Positions 55,573-64,000 of a stretch of 64,000 nt of DNA are shown here, one piece after another; the stretch's first letter is position 1, and each line of letters starts with the position of its first letter. Below the pieces are notes generated by a model. That model was not told where the DNA came from. It made no database searches and was given only the letters and a program-made list of their open reading frames with translations. The position numbers and the translations under genes are program-made. This DNA is from Diphasiastrum complanatum (Eukaryota; Streptophyta; Lycopodiopsida; Lycopodiales; Lycopodiaceae), in assembly GCA_029204225.1 (NCBI GenBank), contig CM055103.1, forward strand, positions 46,162,611-46,226,610, written 5' to 3'.

Positions 55573-58257
55573 CTATGAAGATTTGAGCATTGATCTTGAT
55601 ATAACTCCAAGATTAGATCTATGCTTGATGAAAGCACTTTTGCTCAAAGGCTTGGTAGGTAGATCGGCAATACAAGAGGACGAGTTGACATGCTCCAAAT
55701 AGATTTCTCCTCCAATAAGCTTTTCTCTCAGAAAATGGTGTGCCACTTCTATGTCCTTGCTTCTTGCATAGAATATGGGATTATTGGCAAGATCTTGGGC
55801 CGAGATGTTATCACACTTGATCATTGGTAGATCATCCTCCTTGATGCACTTTAGCTCCATTAATAACCTCTTGATCCAAAGCACTTCTTTGGTAGTTGTA
55901 GTGAGTGCTTTGTACTCGTCCTCACATGAAGAGAGAGATATAGTATCTTGCTTTTTGGAAAGCCAAGATATTAGATTGCCTCCAAGAAAGATAGTGTATG
56001 CACTAATAGACTTTCGATCCATCTTGTCACTTGCAAAGTCCGAATCCGAGTAGCCAATAATGGATAGATCTTCACTTTTATAGAGTAGACCATAATCACA
56101 AGATGAAGATACATATCTTAGAATCCTCTTGGCCATCTTCCAATGATGGATCTTAGGATCTTGCATAAATTGACTCAATTTGTGCACACAAAAACTTAGA
56201 TCGGGCCTAGTAATGGTAAGCCAAATCAAGGAGCCTACAAGACTCCTAAAAAGTGTGATGTCCTCAAAGGATCTTTCATCACCTTTATTAGGATCTTTTA
56301 CAATTTGCTCCATTGGAGTATCTATGCTCTTAGAATTTTCCATATGGAATTTTTCCAACGTAGAGTGAGCATATCTAGATTGGCATATAAAGACATGATT
56401 TTCATAAAAATCAATTTCTAGGCCTAGGATGTAATGCATCTTTCCTGGATCTTGCATTTTAAACTCACATCCAAGTGCTAGCTTGGTTTCATCAACTAGC
56501 TTGATACAACTTTCACAAAGAATAATGTCATCAACATAAATTAGAAGAATGACAATATTGCTATCAACAAACTTTAGATACATGGAAGGATCATAGTCAC
56601 TAAGAGTAAATCCTAGTGAGAAAAGAAAAGAGTTAAGTCTTGAATACCATGATCTTGGTGCTTGCTTGAGTCCATAAAGACTTTTGAAGAGCAAGCACAC
56701 TTTGGACTCATCCTTGATGAATCCTTGAGGTTGTTCCATATAGATCTCCTCCTCAAGATAACCATTTAGAAAAGCATTGGATACATCTAATTGGAACACC
56801 TTCCACTTGAAAAAACAAGCAAGAGAAATAAGAATTCTTATTGTCGCCATCTTTGCAACGGGTGCAAAGGTCTCCTCATAATCAAGACCATGGATTTGAG
56901 CAAATCCTTTGGCACATAATCTTGCTTTATGTTTGTTGATGGTGCCATCATGATTGAACTTGATCCGAAATACCCACTTGCAACCAATCACATGCTTGTT
57001 GGATGGAGGATCCACAAGCTCCCAAGTATTGTTGGTGATCAATGCATCATACTCTTGCTTCATGGCATCATACCACTCCTTGGTATTGAGTGCCTCTTGT
57101 ACATTCTTTGGCTCTTCATGAGAGACATAAAAAACATAATTTGTGGAATCAAGATCCACTTGTTTGCCTTTGTCAACATATGATAGCCTCTTAGGCTCGG
57201 ATCTATCTCTCATGGATCTTCTTGGTGAAAAAATCCGAGGAGAGTCTTCTTCAAATCTCGACCCCATCACATCATGATTGTCTTCAAAATCAATAATTGA
57301 TGATGCATCCATAGATTTCTTGATCTCGGCCTCTTCAAATGATGAGTGTTGATCTTCATGAAAGACAACATCTCTACTTTCAATAACTTGAGAAGTAGAG
57401 AGTATAAAAACTCTATAGGCCTTCTTGGTAGATGAGTATCCAACCATGATCCCTTTGCATGCACTAGGATCTTCCTTCTTTCTTGTTTCCAAGGGAATAT
57501 GGACAAAGCATAAGCATCCAAAAACTCTAAGGTGATCAACCTTAGGCTTCTTCAAAAATAAGATTTCATATGGTGACTTTCCTCCAAGAGCTATATGTGG
57601 GAGCCTATTGCAAAGATAATTTGCACAATTAATGGCTTCTCCCCAAAAATCTTTGGGCAAAGATGCCTCAATTCTCATAGATTTTGCACATTCACATAGA
57701 GATCTATTCTTTCTCTCGGCCACTCCATTTTGAGATGGAGAGTAGGCACAAGAAAACTCTCTTTTAATGCCTTCAAGCTCACAAAAATCTTGAAATGTAT
57801 TGGAGATATATTCACCACCTCCATCACTTCTAAGAGCTTTAATCTTGAATGAGAATTGCTTCTCTACATAAGCTTTGAAAATAAGGAAATGATCAAACAC
57901 CATAGATTTAGAAGCAAGAAGATATATCCAAGTGAATCTTGTGTAATCATCAATGAAAGTAACAAAACAAGTGGCTCCTCCCTTGCTTGTAGTTGATGAG
58001 AAATGCACATCCGAGTGGATTAACTCCAAAGGATGCTTGCTTTTGATAGAAGATCTTGTAAATGGCTTTTTGTGAGATTTAGCAATAGCACAAGCCTCAC
58101 AAGGCTTGATCTTCTTGGAGAGTGACTTTGGCAAGCCAATAGCTTTGGCTTCTTTGATCATAGAGAGCATGGATTTGTAGTTGGGATGTCCCAACCTCCT
58201 ATGCCATAATTCCTCCATAGAGAGCTTGTTCACAAGAGCAACATTACAAGCATTCAC
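55573..58257 (-). CDS. Copia-K pol: integrase, reverse transcriptase, RNase H
   Basis: An open frame of 894 codons, the longest in the window. Pre-integrase zinc region ELWHRRLGHPNYKSML and CEACAIAKSHKKPF; integrase core with LIHSDVHFSSTTSK, LRSDGGGEYISNTF and PSQNGVAERKNRS, so D-D-E is complete; C-terminus FGCLCFVHIPLETRKKEDPS. RT: WVFRIKFNHDGTINKHKARL, FQLDVSNAFLNGYLEEEIYM, LYGLKQAPRSWYSRLN, active site IYVDDIILCE. RNase H: GYSDSDFASD, SSCEDEYKAL, CDNISAQDLANNPIFYARSK, end TKPLSKSAFIKHRS. The window's best-preserved pol. It begins in a different frame from gag at 58254, so gag and pol are separated by a frameshift. Confidence 0.95.
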   Translation of the reverse strand: MNACNVALVNKLSMEELWHRRLGHPNYKSMLSMIKEAKAIGLPKSLSKKIKPCEACAIAKSHKKPFTRSSIKSKHPLELIHSDVHFSSTTSKGGATCFVTFIDDYTRFTWIYLLASKSMVFDHFLIFKAYVEKQFSFKIKALRSDGGGEYISNTFQDFCELEGIKREFSCAYSPSQNGVAERKNRSLCECAKSMRIEASLPKDFWGEAINCANYLCNRLPHIALGGKSPYEILFLKKPKVDHLRVFGCLCFVHIPLETRKKEDPSACKGIMVGYSSTKKAYRVFILSTSQVIESRDVVFHEDQHSSFEEAEIKKSMDASSIIDFEDNHDVMGSRFEEDSPRIFSPRRSMRDRSEPKRLSYVDKGKQVDLDSTNYVFYVSHEEPKNVQEALNTKEWYDAMKQEYDALITNNTWELVDPPSNKHVIGCKWVFRIKFNHDGTINKHKARLCAKGFAQIHGLDYEETFAPVAKMATIRILISLACFFKWKVFQLDVSNAFLNGYLEEEIYMEQPQGFIKDESKVCLLFKSLYGLKQAPRSWYSRLNSFLFSLGFTLSDYDPSMYLKFVDSNIVILLIYVDDIILCESCIKLVDETKLALGCEFKMQDPGKMHYILGLEIDFYENHVFICQSRYAHSTLEKFHMENSKSIDTPMEQIVKDPNKGDERSFEDITLFRSLVGSLIWLTITRPDLSFCVHKLSQFMQDPKIHHWKMAKRILRYVSSSCDYGLLYKSEDLSIIGYSDSDFASDKMDRKSISAYTIFLGGNLISWLSKKQDTISLSSCEDEYKALTTTTKEVLWIKRLLMELKCIKEDDLPMIKCDNISAQDLANNPIFYARSKDIEVAHHFLREKLIGGEIYLEHVNSSSCIADLPTKPLSKSAFIKHRSNLGVISRSMLKSS

Positions 58258-59558
58258 ATACTATTTGGATCTAGTTTATAGATGCCACCAAACCTAGATC
58301 CTAATGCAAGTATCTCATCATTCTTCTTGATAGTGCAAGTATCAACATTGAATTCTACATCAAGGCCATTATCAAGCAATTGGCCAACACTAATAAGATT
58401 CTTGGTAAGCTTAGGTACATAAAGAACTCTAGAGAGAGAAAGAACTTTAGAGGATGCAAGCTTCAAGGGAATGTTCCCTATGCCTTCAATAGGACATTCA
58501 AAATCATGTGCAGTGTATATTGATTTCTTGACTCCATCATAAGGTGTAATAGAAGAGAAAGAGTCCTTGGAGCTACACATATGTGAAGAGGCTCCACTAT
58601 CAATATACCATAGGCCGTCCTTCTTGAAAGGAGTAGATGAGAAACTAGAGACCATAAGAGATCCCTCTCCATCACTTGCAATAGTTTCTTCCTTCTCATT
58701 GGTAATATTGGCTTGCTTGAGTTGATTCTTCTTTTTGAAGTAATTGGTGGCATAATGACCTTTCTTGCCACAATAAAAGCACTTGATCTTCTTCTTCTTG
58801 AGCTTGGATGATGAAGCATTAGAGGAATCATCTTCCTCCTCATCTTTGTCTTTGGATTTGACTTTTTCCTTGCTTGAGGATTGTTGATGTTGGTTCTTGC
58901 TCCTCCCTTTGTGCTTATCCTTGGCAAAGAGAGCTTTGCCATCATTATGAGTGAGAGAAAGCTTGTCCATCCTCAAGAGCTTGTACTCTTGTCTTGATTC
59001 TTCTGAAATTAGCACACTTTGGAGAGCCTCCGAACTTGGTAGCTCCTCCTTAATGGCATAGGATTGGACAAGGTTATTAAATTCACTTCTCAAGCCATTG
59101 AGAATGACTTGAACTAGCTCATTTTGATTGATGGAATCACCAATGCAAGCAAGCTCTCTATGAATATCTTTTACTCTCAAAACATAACTAGATGCACTCT
59201 CATCACTCTTTTGGCTACTTTGAAAGATTTGATTCCTAAGAGTGAGAAGCCTAGAGGTATTCTTAGCCTCATAGATAGTCTTGAGACAATCTTAAGCTTC
59301 TTTGGCTGTTGTACAAGTACCTATCTCCCTCAATATCTCATTAGAGACATTCATCTTAATGTAGTGGAGAGCCATCCTAGCTCTCTTTTTGTATTTTTGA
59401 ACCTCTTGAAGAACTTGTGGTTCTTCTTCAAGGCCAAGAACTATGTCCATCACGTCTTGAAGGATCAAGATGGACTCCATCCTCATTTTCCAAATTGAAT
59501 AATTTGAAGTGGTCAATCTTTCACTTGGTTCCAACAAGGATGAACCCATTGAAGACAT
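58254..59558 (-). pseudogene. Copia-K gag-protease, one stop
   Basis: Starts at 59558 (MSSMGSSLLEPSERLTTSNY, WKMRMESILILQDVMDIVLG). An in-frame stop near 59292, at a conserved Trp position after TTAKEA, interrupts an otherwise open frame to 58254. Further: LVQVILNGLRSEFNNLVQSY, CCHC as CFYCGKKGHYATNY, where the last Cys is Tyr, the protease WYIDSGASSHMCSS near 58600, and LSRVLYVPKLTKNLISVGQL. The frame ends PNSM-stop where pol continues in another frame. The knuckle Cys loss and the stop argue that this copy is not autonomous. Confidence 0.9.
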
Positions 59559-60295
59559 TTGAAGTGAAGAAAAATCAAATTATGAACAAGAAATGTTGCT
59601 ACACACTCTCAATAGGATCCAATAATTGAGCCTCCTATGAAAGATCTTGCAACTATTTGTGAATTGATTCTCACTAGCTACTCAAATCTCTCTAAAACAA
59701 GATCTATTTCACATCAAATGATGGAGTATAGGCAAAGTTAGGATCAATCACTCTTAGCATGTGTGAAGTACTCTAAGAAACCAAATTTGACTCAAATACA
59801 ATGATATTGCATGAAACAAAATGGCTAAGATCTCAAAACAGTGCCTAGATCACATATAGATGAGATTGGCAAGCATATTACTGTGATTTTGGATCAACCA
59901 AGAAATCTCTTGACCAAACCAAATGTGTCCACCTATATCTAGGTGCCCTATCTAACCCTCTTCAAAAGCTTATAACTTTTGATTGGAACAACCAAATGGA
60001 ATGAAACTGATTGCATCAGAAACTAGACAATAATAGCTTCAAAACAAGCTATCAAGCAAGATAAATGGATCAAATATGAGAGAGAACTTCCAAACTGAAA
60101 TTGGATGTTCCTCACACGTGTCTGAGCACCTGATTCCGTACAGTACCAGGTCAGACCCAATCAATGTCCTTTTGATCTCTTTTGATCCAAGATTGAACAA
60201 GATAGCTAGGAAAATGGGCCTTGACAACTTCTAGCTCAAGATTGATGAAATTTTTTTCACTTAGATGGATCAAAATGCATGGTAACCTTAGGTAG
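59559..60295 (-). other. Copia-K untranslated leader
   Basis: Between gag and primer site. It contains a CACACGTGT motif near 60113 followed by CCGTACAGTACC, echoing motifs in the LTRs of A and the solo LTR. No gene. Confidence 0.7.
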
Positions 60296-60307
60296 GCTCT
60301 GATACCA
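60296..60307 (-). other. Copia-K primer binding site
   Basis: TGGTATCAGAGC on the minus strand, abutting the LTR at 60308. Confidence 0.93.
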
Positions 60308-61044
60308 TGTTGAATTTCACACGTGTGGATTGTCCACTACATGTACTTGTGATCTCCTAAGGTGTGTAGATGCACCAAGATCAAGACTAGATTGAGATTC
60401 AAGATCTATCTTTGATTCTATGGCAAAAACACACTACTACATGCATTCATTCACTTCCAACTCTCACTCACACGTGTGGGAAGTATTCAAAAAATAATCT
60501 AAGTAAAAACAAGTTGCTCTCCTCGGGTAGAGAGAGAAAATGCATCATGAGCTCTCGGGTAGAGAGAGAAAGCTAGAAATCCAATAACTCACAAAATCCA
60601 TGAAATCACCAAATCAATTAAATTCAAAATGAGGAGTACAATGATACTAGTAGGTCCACGAGCTACCACTATGCTTAACTATGATTAGACCATATTTTGT
60701 CACCTCTTGATCCTATTGGATCATTGATCCATGCACCTCTTAATTCTATTGGGCTATATTCAAGCACACCTCAATTTCCTATTGGACCTCACAAGGTTCC
60801 ACCTCTAAATCCTATTGGACCTCTTGGAATTTATCAAACAAAAGATTTACACTTGTCTACACTCTAATTGGCACATGTTTGGCCTCTTACTCTATTTTGG
60901 CTCAATAGTAGCATTACAAGTGGAAATGCATAATTTGCCATCTATGCCAAATTTATTCCTATCAACATCCTACACCTAGATGCTTGATGTAAAAAACATA
61001 AGACCCCTATATCTAACATAAACAATCTTTTTCAATTCTTCACA
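60308..61044 (-). repeat. 5' LTR of copia-K (737 bp)
   Basis: Partner of 54835-55554. It is flanked on the right by CTCAA (61045-61049), which matches CTCAA at 54830-54834: an intact 5-bp target duplication. The element is 6210 bp in full. CACACGTGTG at about 60318 and 60470. Confidence 0.93.
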
Positions 61045-61159
61045 CTCAAGGAAATGTGTGATATCTTCAACAAAACATTGGGAAAGGACTTGTTCATGAA
61101 GCATAGGACATTACTTGGAGTGTTATCAAAGTCCATGTTAAAACTAGTTGAAGAGGGAG
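61045..61159 (+). pseudogene. Copia-N RNase H end and polypurine tract
   Basis: Continuation of 54834 after copia-K: CDIFNKTLGKDLFMKHRTLL (the IFTKPL-type end of copia RNase H), then a stop and the polypurine tract GAAGAGGGAG at 61150-61159. Confidence 0.85.
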
Positions 61160-61690
61160 TGTGAAAGATTCAACTAGCTTAGTCATATTTGCTACATTTC
61201 TATATTTGACAAATTGATGCCAATTTCATATTAGACTTAGAGTTTGACTTTTCAAAGTTATATTAGTCTCAATTGCATTTGAATAAATACTTTTGGAAAG
61301 TTTGGAAAAGTTGAAAGTCGAGTTTGAGTAAATTCAGTTTTAAATGTTGGGTACATTGAATCTAGACCCAAAAATAATAGGGTTTACATGTTGAAGGGAA
61401 AGCCAAGTGGCCAAATAGGGTTTGGACCTGTTATAAAAGGATGTAACTCGTGGAGAGACATATCTTCTCTCTTCTCTATCTCATTTCATGCTTATACATG
61501 GTTCTCTTGGGTTCTACTATCCATTGGTGCACTATACTTGTGATTGCTTGCAATTCTATGTGGGAATGATCTATATTTGTTATTTTTGGATCCAAACATG
61601 TGAAATACAGTAGCTTGCTAGTTTTGTACGAATATCAACAATACTTTATATTTTGATTCATGTTTGATCAAGTTTCCTTCACTTTTACCT
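61160..61690 (+). repeat. 3' LTR of copia-N
   Basis: Starts TGTGAAAGATTCAAC right after the polypurine tract. A TATA box (TTATAAAAGG, 61431-61440) lies about 270 bp in, a normal U3 position. The right end is not resolved (about 61660-61720), and no other copy is in the window. Confidence 0.6.
61431..61440 (+). promoter_or_regulatory. TATA box in the copia-N LTR
   Basis: TTATAAAAGG in the expected U3 position, followed by a pyrimidine-rich CTTCTCTCTTCTC region near 61470. Confidence 0.55.
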
Positions 61691-63825
61691 CACTCCTAAT
61701 GAAAAATATTATTGAGGATATATTGAGTCAGTTGATTTGATTTGATTTCACAACCAATATCTAATCTCATAAAATAGGCCTCCCAAAACTTAGAATTGAT
61801 GACTTATCGCTACATCCCTTTGAGTATTTGTGCACATAATTTATAAATCAATAGTGCTTCACTTAGTCCAAAACAAAGTGATTGATATTAGGTCATGCGA
61901 AATTTTGCATTTTGCAAAAGCATTCAAATGGTTGAAAAACAAGAAGAAAAAAAATTGCATTTAAATTTTTTAAAAATCAAGTAAAAACTATTCCATTGGC
62001 CAAACTCATGGCAAAGCTAAGAACATAAGACATAATAATCTCAATATCGTAGTAGGCCAAATCTAGAAACCATATATACAAAATGAAATTGAAAGGTCAT
62101 GCAATGACATAAACCAAAACAAGCTATTCTTCATTAACATCCAATAGCTATTTAGGAGGCTCATCCTCAAAATCCATCAACTCAATGTGATCCATTTATC
62201 ATTTTTAGTTCCTGAGAAAGTCAACACTCTCATGTGGACTAACTCAGCTTAGAATGAATTCATGACATGATAATAAGATAAACAACCTTTTAAAAATCAT
62301 CTTTTTATGCCATTCCATCCATAGAAATTTACATCTCACTTTACACCTATCAAGTGACATGTAAAGCTCCAAATGTGCATGCCAAAAACTGATTTGTATT
62401 GAAACTGCTCGCTAAGCCCAAGGGCAAACATGAATGTCCTTCTCAATCAACACATTTTGGAGCTTCCAATGTGACTCAAGTCTTGTCTTTGGGGTCACTA
62501 GAAAGTGCTACACATGGTGACAAACATTTTCTATTATGTGTTGGCTTGTTGCATTAAGTCTCTCCCCTCGTTCTTCTAATTTAATTTGGCACCTACCATT
62601 GAAGTCCTATTGAAGCCTAAGTTCGATCATGCACAAGTGAACTTGGTTTGTCGAGATAGTTAAGCAAAATTAGGATGAGTGACCTTGATATGGAGTCTCG
62701 AGATACTAGAACATATATTAGAAGGAAAGAACTCTTGAGACACACAAAGAGGAGGAAAACAGAGAAGTATAGAAGTTTTGAGACTATTTAAAGGCGTTGA
62801 ACACCCTTGGTGTCTAAAAGTGAGCACCCAACAATCTAAGTACACAATTCAAGATGATGAATAATTATAATGGACATCAAGTAATAATCTCAAAAGGGCC
62901 ACTCTGGATCAAAATCTCTCAGATATACATAGACAAGAGTGGATGGAAAACGTGGGTCAAGTAGAGTCTGGACCACCACAAGGTGATGGGAGTAAGGAAG
63001 CACTCAAAATTGCACAGACAACATATTAACATTAAATGATCACAAAGAGCATGAAGGTCAACTTAGCATGAGAGTCACCAATGGACGGAAATGAGTGTTG
63101 AAGGCATCTATAAAAAACTTTTAAAGTCTATAACTCAATGCAACAGGCACATGATGAAGTTGGCATTTGTGTAGGCTTGAAAAAAGTTCAACAAGCATCA
63201 TAAACAACAATAATGGGAGAATCTGATAATGTGATCTTCATGCATGCAAAGAATGTATGTCGTATTCAACATCAAGGTTGAAAAATGATTGGGGCAAAGT
63301 CCCACAACTACAAAATTGTTTTTTTTTTATTGGCCAATTTTGTAACTAGCCATGGTGTGCCATTTGAATTTGAAAAGGATTCATATTTTCTCACTCTAAA
63401 TTTGATAGGAAAATGTAGGGCCAACAAATTTGAACTAACAATAAAATAACCATGGATTTTAACTTCTCTTTGTCAAAATCTCATAATAATTCATACGGTC
63501 GACAATTCTTGGTGTGGAATTGACCACCCAAGTTCAAACCCCCGCCACACATGGGCGTTGTCCCAAGAAAAAGAAAATCAATTATAAATTGTAATAAGAG
63601 GGGTTCCAAATTGTAGAGAAGAAAAAAATTAGATGACAATCACGAGGAAAGCAACCAACTGGTCATGGAAGGCTGGAGTGAGCCAACAAAATTGGTGGAT
63701 GACAATCATCTGGACAGACAATGTGATAAACGTTGAGGAAAGCAACCGTCATGGAAGACCAGAGTGAGCCATAAGAGCAAATTAGTCTTGGTGGCATCAT
63801 GCATATACAATGAGGTTTTTGTGGG
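61691..63825. other. Unassigned DNA
   Basis: No retroelement motif, tandem array or convincing exon was seen. A 61-codon minus frame at 62660 is not supported. Confidence 0.4.
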
Positions 63826-63938
63826 GGGGAAGGCCCTGCCTGAGGGCCTTCCTTGCTAGGAGGGCCCTTGCCCGAGGGTGGGAGCCCGAGGGCAGGCCCC
63901 GACTAGCAAGGAAGGCCCGAGGGCTTCGGGCCTTCCCC
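63826..63938. repeat. GC-rich palindrome, ~35-bp arms
   Basis: The left arm (63826-63859) begins GGGGAAGGCCC and ends CCTTCCTTGCTAG; the right arm (63903-63938) begins CTAGCAAGGAAGGCCC and ends GGGCCTTCCCC. The arms pair almost fully, contain smaller GGGCC/GGCCC palindromes, and enclose a GC-rich 43-base loop. The composition contrasts sharply with the AT-rich surroundings. It may be part of a mobile element extending past the window; a poly(T) run (63962-63980) follows. Confidence 0.8.
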
Positions 63939-64000
63939 TACGTAATGCCATTGTGTGAAGGTTTTTTTTTTTTTTTTTTCATTTTTTGGCCGTACGGTAT

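Noticed and set aside
63826-63938. Transcription terminator hairpin followed by poly(T)
   Set aside because: Rho-independent termination does not apply to a plant nuclear genome, and the arms are far longer than such hairpins.

Overview
The window is nuclear plant DNA, read here as a retrotransposon-dominated intergenic stretch of a large land-plant genome. The evidence is the density of Ty1/copia elements with the plant initiator-Met-tRNA primer site (TGGTATCAGAGC), two gypsy lineages, long GA/CT/CA/TA microsatellites, Helitron-type ends, AT-rich composition and a decayed plant-type CHY-zinc-finger E3 ligase copy. I cannot name the species. No rRNA, tRNA or CRISPR locus was seen, and no intact host gene.

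Layout. 1-3241: 5' half of a minus-strand copia element (A) whose gag-protease frame runs into sequence that is not integrase. 3483-4972: a reversed LTR (family B) split by a 377-bp MITE. 5443-7630: a broken plus-strand copia gag (J) and an LTR of the same broad family. 7904-9579: two candidate minus-strand host exons with compatible splice phase, separated by a solo LTR with a perfect 5-bp target duplication and flanked by two copies of a fold-back hairpin. 10176-13970: a decayed plus-strand gypsy element (I). 13971-19526: LTRs and gag debris of several elements (Q, C, B2, gypsy R). 19540-21801: minus-strand copia H. 21802-32320: a nest in which copia F (complete, 24523-30026) sits inside copia E, which lies next to or within copia G. 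32324-32937: an orphan ORF and a 28-codon tandem repeat. 32991-37996: copia P. 37997-39345: copia O remnant. 39346-43258: copia L, internally deleted. 43259-46262: copia gag fragments T and G3 and a minus-strand gypsy M lacking integrase. 46263-54254: low-copy and simple-sequence DNA with two Helitron-like 3' ends, a CHY/CTCHY/RING processed pseudogene, a palindrome and an orphan ORF. 54255-61690: copia N, interrupted by the youngest-looking element, copia K (54835-61044, TSD CTCAA, 894-codon pol frame). 61690-64000: mostly featureless, ending in a GC-rich palindrome.

How the parts relate. Almost every frame belongs to a gag, aspartic protease, integrase, reverse transcriptase or RNase H. The informative content is therefore structural: insertion order, target-site duplications, LTR-LTR divergence, internal deletions, LTR minisatellites and a CACACGTGTG palindrome recurring in four related LTRs. 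All identities given were estimated by eye; no alignment or database search was run.
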